Shown: positions 26,663 through 35,134 of the stretch, piece by piece | Layout: each line of letters opens with the position of its first letter | Position numbering within the stretch: the stretch's first letter is position 1 | Source of the DNA: Streptomyces longispororuber | Lineage (GTDB): Bacteria > Actinomycetota > Actinomycetes > Streptomycetales > Streptomycetaceae | Direction of reading: 5' to 3' | DNA: 64,000 nt | Assembly: GCF_014656095.1 (NCBI RefSeq) | Contig: NZ_BNBT01000014.1 | Span: 28,337 to 92,336, forward strand | Translations under genes and position numbers: made by a program | The notes under the pieces: generated by a model | Database searches by the model: none | What the model was told of the DNA's origin: nothing | Seen by the model: the letters and a program-made list of their open reading frames with translations, nothing else

Positions 26663-27889
26663 ATGCCTTCCGCTCTCCCCGACGGGGAACCCGTGCCCCA
26701 GGACGGGGCGCTCCCCCCGGCCGCCCTCGCGGGGACGGCGCCGCTCGGCTTCTACCTGCACGTGCCGTACTGCGCCACCCGCTGCGGCTACTGCGACTTC
26801 AACACCTACACCGCCACCGAGCTGCGCGGCACCGGCGGCGTCCTCGCCTCCCGCGACAACTACGCCGACACCCTCGCCGAAGAGGTCCGCCTGGCCCGCA
26901 AGGTCCTCGGCGACGACCCGCGCCGGGTCCGGACCGTCTTCGTCGGCGGCGGCACGCCCACGCTGCTGGCCGCCGACGACCTGGTGCGGATGCTCGCGGT
27001 GATCAGGGACGAGTTCGGCCTCGCCGACGACGCGGAGATCACCACGGAGGCGAACCCGGAGTCCGTGGACCCGGCGTACCTGAGCACGCTGCGCGAGGGC
27101 GGCTTCAACCGGATCTCCTTCGGCATGCAGAGCGCCCGGCAGCACGTCCTGAAGGTCCTCGACCGCACGCACACCCCCGGCAGGCCCGAGGCCTGCGTCG
27201 CCGAGGCGCGCGCGGCGGGCTTCGACCACGTGAACCTCGACCTGATCTACGGCACCCCCGGCGAGAGCGACGACGACTGGCGGGCCTCCCTCGACGCGGC
27301 CGTCGGCGCCGGGCCCGACCACGTGTCGGCGTACGCCCTGATCGTCGAGGAGGGCACGCAGCTCGCCCGCCGCATCCGGCGCGGCGAGGTCCCCATGACG
27401 GACGACGACGAGCACGCCGACCGGTACCTGATCGCCGAGGAGACCCTCTCGGCCGCCGGGTTCCAGTGGTACGAGGTGTCCAACTGGGCCGCTTCCGAGG
27501 CCGGCCGCTGCCTGCACAACGAGCTGTACTGGAGGGGCGCCGACTGGTGGGGCGCGGGCCCCGGCGCGCACAGCCACGTCGGGGGCGTGCGCTGGTGGAA
27601 CGTGAAGCACCCCGGCGCGTACGCCGCCGCGCTCGCGGAGGGGCGTTCGCCCGGGGCCGGGCGGGAGGTCCTGGCGGACGAGGACCGGCGCGTCGAGCGG
27701 ATCCTCCTGGAGCTGCGGCTGCGGGACGGGTGCCCGCTGGGCCTGCTGAAGGAGCAGGGCCTGGCGGCGTCGCGCCGCGCCCTGGCGGACGGGCTGCTCG
27801 ACCCCGGGCCGTACGAGGAGGGGCGGGCGGTGCTGACCCTGCGGGGGCGGTTGCTGGCGGACGCGGTGGTGCGGGACCTGGTCGACTGA
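26663..27889 (+). CDS. hemW: HemW-type radical SAM protein (heme chaperone; coproporphyrinogen dehydrogenase-like)
   Basis: 408 residues. The radical SAM 4Fe-4S cluster motif is CATRCGYC in FYLHVPYCATRCGYCDFNTY. FVGGGTPTLL, TTEANPESVD and FGMQSARQHVLKVLDRTHT are the conserved HemW/HemN core. Proteins with this CxxxCxxC spacing that lack the HemN N-terminal extension are mostly HemW, which handles heme rather than oxidising coproporphyrinogen. CATAAT ends seven bases before ATG 26663, favouring that start; ATG 26654 is also in frame. Many genomes place hemW just upstream of hrcA-dnaJ, as here, though two opposite-strand genes intervene. Confidence 0.92.
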   Translation: MPSALPDGEPVPQDGALPPAALAGTAPLGFYLHVPYCATRCGYCDFNTYTATELRGTGGVLASRDNYADTLAEEVRLARKVLGDDPRRVRTVFVGGGTPTLLAADDLVRMLAVIRDEFGLADDAEITTEANPESVDPAYLSTLREGGFNRISFGMQSARQHVLKVLDRTHTPGRPEACVAEARAAGFDHVNLDLIYGTPGESDDDWRASLDAAVGAGPDHVSAYALIVEEGTQLARRIRRGEVPMTDDDEHADRYLIAEETLSAAGFQWYEVSNWAASEAGRCLHNELYWRGADWWGAGPGAHSHVGGVRWWNVKHPGAYAAALAEGRSPGAGREVLADEDRRVERILLELRLRDGCPLGLLKEQGLAASRRALADGLLDPGPYEEGRAVLTLRGRLLADAVVRDLVD

Positions 27890-27902
27890 GGGGGTTCTCC
27901 CA

Positions 27903-28016
27903 CCCGCCCGCCCTTCCCGGGGCTGCCGCCCCGGACCCCTTGTCCCGGCTGGGGCTGCGCCCCTTTCCCCCGCTTTTCGGCGCTTCGCGCCTCGTCCTCA
28001 AACGCCGGACGGGCTG
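27903..28016 (+). repeat. Diverged copy of the 3'-end element after hemW
   Basis: Begins 13 bases past the hemW stop. CCCTTCCCGGGGCTGCCGCCCCGGACCCC forms a hairpin and the unit ends with the common core CCTCGTCCTCAAACGCC plus GGACGGGCTG (27990-28016). The right end overlaps the coding end of the convergent DUF3097 gene and supplies its stop codon. Confidence 0.75.
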
Positions 28017-28837
28017 ATATGCCCACCGGCCGTCACGAAATCGATCAGTTCCTCCACTCGGCCCAGGAGCTCCGGCTCCAGGTCCTTGTAGCTGCGCACC
28101 GAGCCCAGGATCCGCTGCCAGGCGGCGCCCGTGTTCTCCGGCCAGCCGAGGGCGCGGCACACCCCGGTCTTCCAGTCCTGGCCGCGTGGGACGCGGGGCC
28201 AGGACGCGATGCCCAGGGACGACGGCTTCACCGCCTCCCAGATGTCGATGTAGGGGTGGCCGACCACCAGCGCGTGCGGACTGGACACCTCCGCCGCGAT
28301 GCGGGACTCCTTCGAGCCGGGCACCAGGTGGTCGACCAGGACCCCGAGGCGGGCGTCCGGGCCGGGGGAGAACTCCGCGACGATCGCGGGCAGGTCGTCG
28401 ACGCCCTCCAGGTACTCGACGACGACGCCCTCGATGCGCAGGTCGTCGCCCCACACCTTCTCCACGAGCTCCGCGTCGTGGCGCCCCTCCACGTAGATGC
28501 GCCCGGCGCGCGCCACCCGCGCCCGCGCGCCCGGCACCGCGATCGAGCCGGACGCGGTGCGCGCGGGGCGCCGGGGCGCCGCGGCCGTCGGGCGGACGAG
28601 GGTGACGACCTTGCCCTCCAGGAGGAAGCCGCGCGGCACCATCGGGAAGACACGGTGCTTGCCGAAGCGGTCCTCCAGGGTCACCGTCGGCCCCTCGGCG
28701 GTCTTCTCGCAGCGGATCACTGCCCCGCAGAACCCGGTCCCCACCTCCTCCACCACCAGATCGACCTCGGCGGGAACCTCCGGAACGGGGGCCGACTTCT
28801 TCCACGGGGGCGTGAGATCCGGGTTGTAGCTGCGCAT
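27998..28837 (-). CDS. DUF3097 family protein
   Basis: 279 residues, full length for this actinobacterial family of unknown function. Conserved blocks: YNPDLTPPWKKSAPVPEVP at the start, GFCGAVIRCEKTAEGPTVTLEDRFGKHRVFP, IYVEGRHDAELVEKVWGDDLRIEGVVVEYLEG and GVLVDHLVPGSKES. The EGRHDAELVEKVWG and LVDHLVPGSKES blocks recall a Toprim-like fold, a resemblance I infer only. The start is ATG 28837. The last residues, SPSGV, and the TGA are encoded by the repeat element that ends at 28016. It is probably co-oriented with the MBL gene upstream. Confidence 0.9.
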   Translation of the reverse strand: MRSYNPDLTPPWKKSAPVPEVPAEVDLVVEEVGTGFCGAVIRCEKTAEGPTVTLEDRFGKHRVFPMVPRGFLLEGKVVTLVRPTAAAPRRPARTASGSIAVPGARARVARAGRIYVEGRHDAELVEKVWGDDLRIEGVVVEYLEGVDDLPAIVAEFSPGPDARLGVLVDHLVPGSKESRIAAEVSSPHALVVGHPYIDIWEAVKPSSLGIASWPRVPRGQDWKTGVCRALGWPENTGAAWQRILGSVRSYKDLEPELLGRVEELIDFVTAGGHISPSGV

Positions 28838-28986
28838 CCGACAGACGGTAGGACATCGGATGACGTCCCGTCACTCCACGGCGCGGGGTGTCCCGGCGGG
28901 CAGGACTACGGGGCGAGGGTCCGGGGTCGGGAACCCGGGGGCGAGGGCCCGGGCGGAATCGGGGGCCGCCGGGGCGGGGCAGGGGG

Positions 28987-29727
28987 TCAGGCCGTGCCGA
29001 AGCGCCGTGCCAGCTCCTGCCGCTGGGCGCGGACGAACGCCGCGTCCACCACCGCCCCGTGCCCGGGCACGTACAGCGCGTCCTCGCCGCCCAGGGCCAG
29101 CAGCCGGTCGAGGGCGGCGGGCCACCGCCCCGGCACCGCGTCGGGCCCGGCCTGCGGCTCGCCGGACTCCTCGACGAGGTCGCCGCAGAAGACGACGTCG
29201 GGCTCGCCGGGCACCAGGACCGCGAGGTCGTGGCCGGTGTGCCCGGGGCCGACGTTCGCGAGCAGCACCTGGACGCCGCCGAGGTCCAGCGTCCGCTCGC
29301 CGCTCACCAGGTGGCGGGGGCGGACCAGCAGGTCGGCGGCCACGGCGGCGGCGCGCCCGTCCAGGCCGTGCGCGACGGCGTCCGCGCGCAGCTCGTCGCG
29401 GCCCCGGTCGAGGACCGCGTCGACGCCGGCCGCGCCGAACACCTCGACCCCCGCGAACGCCGCCGCCCCCAGGACGTGGTCGAAGTGCGGGTGCGTCAGC
29501 GCGAGATGCGTCACGCGACGGCCGCCGAGCAGTTGCCGGGCCTCGCCGCGCAGCTCCGCGCCCTCCCGCAGGCTCGACCCGGCCTCGATCATCAGGGCGG
29601 CGCCGTCGCCGGCGACCAGTCCCGCGGTGCAGTCCCAGACGGGCAGCCGCCGCCGTCCCACGCGGGGGGCGAGCCGCTCCCAGCCCGCCGCGCGCCAGTC
29701 GGGCGCCGGGGTGACAGGTGCGTTCAT
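28987..29727 (-). CDS. Metallo-beta-lactamase-fold hydrolase
   Basis: 246 residues. The metal-binding motif is HPHFDH in [14 protein letters not shown] (about residue 80), a second His lies in GPGHTGHDL, an Asp in [10 protein letters not shown] and the last His in [10 protein letters not shown], so both zinc sites look complete. The pattern fits glyoxalase II / quorum-quenching-like thiol or lactone hydrolases, but the substrate cannot be told. The start is ATG 29727. It is transcribed away from hrcA; about 200 bases separate the two genes. Confidence 0.87.
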   Translation of the reverse strand: MNAPVTPAPDWRAAGWERLAPRVGRRRLPVWDCTAGLVAGDGAALMIEAGSSLREGAELRGEARQLLGGRRVTHLALTHPHFDHVLGAAAFAGVEVFGAAGVDAVLDRGRDELRADAVAHGLDGRAAAVAADLLVRPRHLVSGERTLDLGGVQVLLANVGPGHTGHDLAVLVPGEPDVVFCGDLVEESGEPQAGPDAVPGRWPAALDRLLALGGEDALYVPGHGAVVDAAFVRAQRQELARRFGTA

Positions 29728-29831
29728 ACGGCGACGCTAGCGCCGCCCGGGGAGCGAGGCAGCCGGTACCCCGGCCACACGTGGGCATGACGACAGGGGT
29801 CGGGCCTTGCCGGGGCTGTACCCACCGGCCG

Positions 29832-29837
29832 TACACT
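29832..29837 (+). promoter_or_regulatory. -10 element of hrcA-dnaJ
   Basis: TACACT at 29832-29837 with TTGCCG at 29807-29812 gives a 19-base spacer, slightly long. The predicted start of transcription is just upstream of the CIRCE element. Confidence 0.45.
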
Positions 29838-29851
29838 GGCTCGACGAAGGT

Positions 29852-29878
29852 TTGGCACTCGCGTGTGGTGAGTGCCAG
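29852..29878 (+). promoter_or_regulatory. CIRCE operator (HrcA binding site)
   Basis: TTGGCACTC (29852-29860), nine-base spacer, GAGTGCCAG (29870-29878). This matches the CIRCE consensus TTAGCACTC-N9-GAGTGCTAA with symmetrical changes in both arms. It lies between the -10 box and the hrcA start, so HrcA is expected to repress its own operon and release it on heat shock. Confidence 0.93.
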
Positions 29879-29933
29879 GGCGGGGCCGCCGCGGGGGGCT
29901 CGGGACCAGGGACGACAGTGGGAGGTGTGCGCG

Positions 29934-30950
29934 ATGCTGAGTGAACGCAGGCTTGAGGTGCTGCGCGCCATCGTCCATGACTACGTCGGCACGCAGGAGC
30001 CCGTGGGCTCCAAGGCGCTCACCGAGCGTCACAGCCTGGGCGTCTCCCCGGCCACGGTCCGTAACGACATGGCGGCGCTGGAGGAGGAGGGGTTCATCGC
30101 CCAGCCGCACACCAGCGCGGGGCGCATCCCCACCGACAAGGGGTACCGGCTGTTCGTGGACAAGCTGGCGGGCGTCAAGCCGCTGAGCGCCCCCGAGCGC
30201 CGGGCGATCCAGAACTTCCTCGACGGCGCCGTCGACCTGGACGACGTCGTGGGCCGTACGGTGCGGCTGCTCGCGCAGCTCACCCGGCAGGTCGCGGTGG
30301 TGCAGTACCCGTCCCTGACGCGGTCGACGGTGCGCCACGTGGAGCTGTTGTCGCTCGCCCCGGCCCGGCTCATGCTGGTCCTGATCACGGACACGGGGCG
30401 GGTCGAGCAGCGCATGATCGACTGCCCGGCGCCGTTCGGTGAGACGTCCCTCGCGGACCTGCGGGCCCGGCTGAACAGCCGGGTCGCGGGCCGGCGTTTC
30501 ACGGACGTGCCGCAGCTCGTCCAGGACCTGCCCGAGTCCTTCGACAAGGAGGACCAGGCCACGGTGGCGACAGTCCTGTCCACCCTCCTCGAGACCCTGG
30601 TCGAGGAGAACGAGGAGCGGATGATGATCGGCGGCACCGCCAATCTCACCCGCTTCGGACATGACTTCCCTCTCACGATCAGGCCGGTCCTCGAGGCCCT
30701 GGAGGAACAGGTCGTCCTCCTCAAGTTGCTGGGCGAGGCCACGGATTCGGGCATGACCGTGAAGATCGGTCACGAGAACGCCCATGAGGGGCTCAGCTCC
30801 ACGTCCGTGGTCTCCGTCGGCTACGGTTCGGGAGGCGAGGCAGTGGCCAAGCTCGGCGTGGTCGGACCGACCCGCATGGACTATCCGGGAACGATGGGAG
30901 CAGTACGCGCAGTGGCACGTTACGTCGGACAGATCCTGGCGGAGTCGTAA
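29934..30950 (+). CDS. hrcA: Heat-inducible transcription repressor HrcA
   Basis: 338 residues. The N-terminal winged helix ([20 protein letters not shown] through [18 protein letters not shown]) binds CIRCE; the GAF-like central part and the insertion follow the HrcA pattern ([28 protein letters not shown]). HrcA represses groE and its own operon at normal temperature. ATG 29934 has GGGAGG eight bases before. The stop TAA is directly followed by the dnaJ GTG with no gap, so the two are translated together, and CIRCE is present upstream: a textbook autoregulated hrcA-dnaJ unit. Confidence 0.97.
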   Translation: MLSERRLEVLRAIVHDYVGTQEPVGSKALTERHSLGVSPATVRNDMAALEEEGFIAQPHTSAGRIPTDKGYRLFVDKLAGVKPLSAPERRAIQNFLDGAVDLDDVVGRTVRLLAQLTRQVAVVQYPSLTRSTVRHVELLSLAPARLMLVLITDTGRVEQRMIDCPAPFGETSLADLRARLNSRVAGRRFTDVPQLVQDLPESFDKEDQATVATVLSTLLETLVEENEERMMIGGTANLTRFGHDFPLTIRPVLEALEEQVVLLKLLGEATDSGMTVKIGHENAHEGLSSTSVVSVGYGSGGEAVAKLGVVGPTRMDYPGTMGAVRAVARYVGQILAES

Positions 30951-32087
30951 GTGGCCACGGACTACTACGCCGTACTCGGCGTGCGCCGCGACGCTTCCCA
31001 GGACGACATCAAGAAGGCCTTCCGGCGGCTCGCCCGCGAGCTGCACCCGGACGTCAACCCCGACCCCAAGACGCAAGAGCGCTTCAAAGAGATCAACGCC
31101 GCGTACGAGGTGCTGTCGGACCCGCAGAAGAAGCAGGTCTACGACCTCGGCGGCGACCCGCTGTCCCAGTCGGGCGGCGGCGGTGCGGGCGGTTTCGGAG
31201 CCGGTGGCTTCGGCAACTTCTCGGACATCATGGACGCGTTCTTCGGTACGGCGGCGCAGCGCGGGCCGCGCTCGCGCACCCGCCGCGGCCAGGACGCCAT
31301 GATCCGCCTGGAGATCGACCTCGACGAGGCGGCCTTCGGCACCACCAAGGACATCCAGGTCGACACGGCCGTCGTCTGTACGACGTGCTCCGGCGAGGGC
31401 GCCGCGCCCGGCACCTCCGCGCAGACCTGTGACATGTGCCGCGGCCGCGGCGAGGTGTCCCAGGTCACGCGGTCCTTCCTGGGCCAGGTCATGACCTCGC
31501 GGCCGTGCCCGCAGTGCCAGGGCTTCGGCACCGTGGTGCCCACGCCGTGCCCGGAGTGCGCGGGCGACGGCCGCATCCGGTCCCGCAGGACGCTCACGGT
31601 GAAGATCCCGGCCGGTGTGGACAACGGCACGCGGATCCAGCTCGCGGGCGAGGGCGAGGTCGGCCCGGGCGGTGGCCCGGCGGGCGACCTGTACGTGGAG
31701 ATCCACGAGCTCCCGCACCCCGTCTTCCAGCGGCGCGGCGACGACCTGCACTGCACCGTCACCATCCCGATGACGGCGGCGGCGCTCGGTACGAAGGTGC
31801 CGCTGGAGACGCTGGACGGGGTCGAGGAGGTCGACATCCGGCCCGGCACCCAGTCCGGGCAGTCGATCCCGCTGCACGGGCGGGGCGTCACCCACCTGCG
31901 CGGTGGGGGGCGCGGCGACCTGATCGTGCACGTGGAGGTCCTCACGCCCACCAAGCTCGACCCCGAGCAGGAGCGGCTGCTGCGCGAGCTGGCCAAGGCC
32001 CGCGGCGAGGAACGCCCCACGGGCCAGTTCCAGCCGGGCCAGCAGGGCCTCTTCTCCCGCCTGAAGGACGCCTTCAACGGGCGGTAG
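30951..32087 (+). CDS. dnaJ: Molecular chaperone DnaJ (DnaJ2 type)
   Basis: 378 residues. The J domain has the HPD tripeptide in [10 protein letters not shown] (residues about 1-70), then a Gly/Phe-rich linker and four zinc-binding CxxCxGxG repeats ([32 protein letters not shown]). The C-terminal substrate-binding and dimerisation domains follow. It stimulates DnaK ATPase and delivers clients. Streptomyces usually carry one dnaJ with dnaK and this second one with hrcA, so it corresponds to the hrcA-linked paralogue. GTG 30951 abuts the hrcA stop. Confidence 0.97.
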   Translation: MATDYYAVLGVRRDASQDDIKKAFRRLARELHPDVNPDPKTQERFKEINAAYEVLSDPQKKQVYDLGGDPLSQSGGGGAGGFGAGGFGNFSDIMDAFFGTAAQRGPRSRTRRGQDAMIRLEIDLDEAAFGTTKDIQVDTAVVCTTCSGEGAAPGTSAQTCDMCRGRGEVSQVTRSFLGQVMTSRPCPQCQGFGTVVPTPCPECAGDGRIRSRRTLTVKIPAGVDNGTRIQLAGEGEVGPGGGPAGDLYVEIHELPHPVFQRRGDDLHCTVTIPMTAAALGTKVPLETLDGVEEVDIRPGTQSGQSIPLHGRGVTHLRGGGRGDLIVHVEVLTPTKLDPEQERLLRELAKARGEERPTGQFQPGQQGLFSRLKDAFNGR

Positions 32088-32100
32088 CGCCTTGAACGGG

Positions 32101-32145
32101 TGGGCCCCGGCTCTTGGGTGCGCAGCACCTGAGGGCTGGGGCCCA
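32101..32145 (+). terminator. Terminator structure after dnaJ
   Basis: Outer stem TGGGCCCC (32101-32108) with GGGGCCCA (32138-32145), enclosing an inner hairpin GGTGC/GCACC (32118-32130). Two more hairpins follow in the same spacer: CGTCCCGC/GCGGGACG (32209-32227) and TTGCC/GGCAA near 32229-32245. Confidence 0.65.
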
Positions 32146-32389
32146 GCCTTGTCCCAGCTCAACGAAGCCCGAGTGCCACCGGCGCGCGGCACCTGGGCTG
32201 TGCCCACCCGTCCCGCCCAGCGGGACGATTGCCCACAGCAGGCAAGACGGCGCGGTAAGCGCTCCGCGTCGGAGCCGGGCGGGCGGAGCCGGGTGTCACG
32301 GGTGGGCGGGTGGGAAAGAATCCGGCCGCGGTAGCGGCAGGGAAGTACCCCGCACAAGGCGCCCCCGCCAGACGTGGCACGATGCCTGC

Positions 32390-33499
32390 ATGCCCTCCCC
32401 ACCCCAAGCCCTCTGTCGCCACCCGATCGTGCAGGCCCCGATGGCGGGCGGCGCCTCGACACCGCGGCTCGCGGCGGCCGTCAGCGAGGCCGGGGGGCTC
32501 GGTTCGCTCGCGGCCGGGTACAAGACCGCCGACGGGATGTACCAGGAGATCAAGCAGGTCAGGAGCCTGACGTCGCGCCCCTTCGGGGTGAATCTCTTCA
32601 TGCCGCAGCCGGAGTACGCCGACCCGGCCGCCGTCGAGGTGTACCGCAACCAGCTCGCCGGCGAGGCGACCTGGTACGAGACCGAGCTCGGCGACACCGA
32701 CGTCAAGCGCGACGACGGCTACGAGGCCAAGCTGGCGATCCTGCGCGACGACCCGGTGCCGCTGGTGTCGTTCACCTTCGGCTGCCCCACGCGCAAGGAC
32801 GTGCAGGCCCTGGCCCGGGTCGGCACCACGACCGTGGTCACGGTCACCACGCCCGAGGAGGCGCTCGCCGCGCAGGAGGCGGGCGCCGACGCCGTGTGCG
32901 TGCAGGGCGTCGAGGCGGGCGGCCACCAGGGCACGCACCGGGACAACCCGGAGACGGACCGGGCCGGGATCGGCCTGCTGAGCCTGCTCACGCAGGTCAG
33001 GGAGGCCGTACGGCTGCCCCTGATCGCCACCGGCGGTCTGATGCGGGGCGCGCAGGTCGCCGCGGTGCTCGCCGCGGGCGCGGACCTCGCGCAGCTCGGC
33101 ACGGCGTTCCTGGTCACCCCGGAGTCCGGCGCGCACGCCCTGCACAAGCAGGCCCTGACCGACCCGCGGTTCGTCCGCACGGAGCTGACCCGCGCCTTCT
33201 CGGGCCGCCCCGCGCGCGGCCTCGTCAACCGCTTCCTGCGCGAGCACGGCCCGTACGCGCCCGCCGCCTACCCGCAGGTCCACTACCTGACGTCCGGCCT
33301 GCGCAAGGCGGCGGCCAAGGCCGGCGACCCGCAGGCCATGGCGCTGTGGGCGGGCCAGGGCCACCGCCTGGCGAGGGAGCTGCCCGCGGCCGAACTGGTG
33401 GAGGTGCTCGTGGCCGAGCTCGACGCGGCGCGGGCGGTCCTGGCCGGGCACGGCGCGGCCGGACCCGGTGCGGGTGACGGTACGGACGGTGCGGCATGA
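32390..33499 (+). CDS. Nitronate monooxygenase family flavoprotein
   Basis: 369 residues, TIM-barrel FMN enzyme of the 2-nitropropane dioxygenase family, which oxidises alkyl nitronates such as propionate 3-nitronate. Landmarks: PIVQAPMAGGASTPRLAAAV at the N-terminus, VSFTFGCP, CVQGVEAGGHQGTH (catalytic His region), LIATGGLMRGAQVAAVLAAGADLAQLGTAFL (phosphate-binding). ATG 32390 follows a CACGAT hexamer by six bases, so it may be leaderless. It overlaps rsmE by four bases (ATGA), so the two are coupled. In-frame readings further upstream cover hairpins and are unlikely. Confidence 0.92.
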   Translation: MPSPPQALCRHPIVQAPMAGGASTPRLAAAVSEAGGLGSLAAGYKTADGMYQEIKQVRSLTSRPFGVNLFMPQPEYADPAAVEVYRNQLAGEATWYETELGDTDVKRDDGYEAKLAILRDDPVPLVSFTFGCPTRKDVQALARVGTTTVVTVTTPEEALAAQEAGADAVCVQGVEAGGHQGTHRDNPETDRAGIGLLSLLTQVREAVRLPLIATGGLMRGAQVAAVLAAGADLAQLGTAFLVTPESGAHALHKQALTDPRFVRTELTRAFSGRPARGLVNRFLREHGPYAPAAYPQVHYLTSGLRKAAAKAGDPQAMALWAGQGHRLARELPAAELVEVLVAELDAARAVLAGHGAAGPGAGDGTDGAA

Positions 33500-34245
33500 C
33501 GGCGCCGGTGTTCGTCGTCGACGGCTTCGCGGGCGCCGCGCCGGGACGTACGTACGTACTCGAAGGTCCCGAGGGGCGCCACGCGGTGTCCGTGAAGCGG
33601 CTGCGCGCCGGTGAGGACGTCGTGCTCACCGACGGCGCCGGGAGCTGGGCGCACGGCACGGTCGCCGGCACCGAGGGCAAGGACCGGCTGCTGGTCGCCC
33701 TCGACGACGACGGCGTACGCGAGGAGGCCCCCCAGAGCCCCCGCATCACCGTCGTCCAGGCCCTGCCCAAGGGGGACCGCGGGGAACTCGCCGTGGAGAC
33801 CATGACGGAGACCGGCGTGGACGCGGTCGTGCCGTGGGCCGCCGCGCGCTGCATCACGCAGTGGAAGGGCGAGCGCGGCCTGAAGGCGCTCGGCAAGTGG
33901 CGGGCGACGGCCCGCGAGGCGGGCAAGCAGTCGCGCCGGGTCCGCTTCCCCGAGGTCGCCGAGCCCGCCACCACCAAGCAGGTCGCCGCGCTGCTCGCGG
34001 ACGCCGACTTCGCGGGCGTCCTGCACGAGGAGGGCAGCGAGCCGCTGGCCACGGCCGAACTGCCCGCCGCCGGGCACATCGTGCTCGTCGTCGGCCCGGA
34101 GGGCGGCGTGTCCCCCGAGGAGCTCGCGGTGTTCGCCGAGGCGGGCGCCCGGCCGTACCGCCTCGGGCGCAGCGTCCTGCGCACCTCGACCGCGGGCACC
34201 GCGGCCACCGCCCTGCTCCTCGGCCGCACGGGCCGTTGGTCCTGA
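33496..34245 (+). CDS. rsmE: 16S rRNA m3U1498 methyltransferase
   Basis: 249 residues. The N-terminal PUA-like domain covers HAVSVKRLRAGEDVVLTDG. The SPOUT methyltransferase domain has the knot motifs VVGPEGGVSPEEL and LGRSVLRTSTAGTAAT, with RCITQWKGERGLKALGKWRATAREAGKQSRR as the conserved substrate-side helix. It methylates N3 of U1498 in 16S rRNA. Start ATG 33496 overlaps the preceding stop. Confidence 0.95.
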   Translation: MTAPVFVVDGFAGAAPGRTYVLEGPEGRHAVSVKRLRAGEDVVLTDGAGSWAHGTVAGTEGKDRLLVALDDDGVREEAPQSPRITVVQALPKGDRGELAVETMTETGVDAVVPWAAARCITQWKGERGLKALGKWRATAREAGKQSRRVRFPEVAEPATTKQVAALLADADFAGVLHEEGSEPLATAELPAAGHIVLVVGPEGGVSPEELAVFAEAGARPYRLGRSVLRTSTAGTAATALLLGRTGRWS

Positions 34246-34402
34246 CGGCGTCCGGCGGGGGCGCCGGGCCGGGGACCGGGGAGCTCGGGCAGTGCCCCGC
34301 GCCCCGCATCCGGCGCTGTGCGCCCCCGTGCGCCGGGGCCCGCTGGACAGATGGCCGCAAGCGGTCTACCGCGGCGCCCCTTACGGTGGCACCCTGCCGC
34401 TC

Positions 34403-35089
34403 ATGGGGGCTGTGAGGCGGTTACCGCGTACGGGCCAACTCCCGCGTCTGCCGGGCCGGTTGGCGAGACGGCGCGCCCTGGTGGCCGTGGCCGCCGCGGG
34501 GGCCGCCGGGCTCGCCCTGGTGGCCTGCGACCCCGTCGAGGGCGACATGAGCACCTCCGCCATCGCCGTCACCACCGACAAGACGGGCACCGCCGAACTG
34601 GAGCGGCAGCACCTCGACGTGGCCTGGCTCAACTGCACGGCGTCGTTCGTGAACAAGGGCGACGGCGCCGACGACCGTACCGCGAAGGACGAGCCGCGCG
34701 AGGCGGAGGTCGACTGCCAGGGCAAGTCCAAGGGCGACGACGGCGAGCAGGACATCACCATCAAGGGCCGCGTCACCGAGGTGGTCAACGGGCGCTGCGT
34801 CCGCGGGAACCTGACCGCGCGCGTCGAGGGCAAGGAGTGGTTCCGCGCCGACGTGCTCGGCAACTGCGCGGGCGGCGGCGGCAACGACGGCGACCACGGC
34901 AACGGGGACGACGGCGACCACGGCAACGGGGACGACGGTCACGACGGCGACGGGGACGGCGGTCACGACGACCCGCCCGTCACCCACGACCCCGACCCCG
35001 ACCCCGATCCGGAGGAGCCCGCGCCCACCGCCACCGTCACCGTGACCGAGCGGCCGGACCCCACGTGCGACTGCTATCCGGGCAAGTGA
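34403..35089 (+). CDS. Putative lipoprotein with His/Asp/Gly-rich tail
   Basis: 228 residues from ATG 34403. An Arg-rich n-region and the hydrophobic ALVAVAAAGAAGLALVAC lead to a lipobox, LVAC, with Cys at about residue 45. The mature domain (about 46-155) is unfamiliar and holds paired cysteines (LNCTASF, VDCQGKS, GRCVRGN, LGNCAGG), possibly two disulfides. Residues 155-200 are a low-complexity run of Asn, Gly, Asp and His followed by an Asp-Pro repeat, then TATVTVTERPDPTCDCYPGK. The His/Asp run could bind metal ions, but this is inference. No family recognised. Monocistronic upstream of the tricorn-type protease. Confidence 0.75.
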   Translation: MGAVRRLPRTGQLPRLPGRLARRRALVAVAAAGAAGLALVACDPVEGDMSTSAIAVTTDKTGTAELERQHLDVAWLNCTASFVNKGDGADDRTAKDEPREAEVDCQGKSKGDDGEQDITIKGRVTEVVNGRCVRGNLTARVEGKEWFRADVLGNCAGGGGNDGDHGNGDDGDHGNGDDGHDGDGDGGHDDPPVTHDPDPDPDPEEPAPTATVTVTERPDPTCDCYPGK

Positions 35090-35122
35090 TCCAAAGCGGT
35101 GCCCCGGGCGCCTCCGCCTGCT

Positions 35123-35128
35123 TAGGCT
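35123..35128 (+). promoter_or_regulatory. -10 element of the tricorn-like gene, leaderless type
   Basis: TAGGCT ends six bases before the GTG start at 35135, with no ribosome site between. Confidence 0.5.
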
Positions 35129-35134
35129 GACGGT

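Noticed and set aside
24542..27610. Upstream continuation of the hybrid kinase frame to a 2555-residue reading
   Set aside because: The extra thousand residues are antisense to the SpoIIE-type phosphatase and hemW genes, have no domain and reversed codon bias. The kinase clearly starts at 24541.
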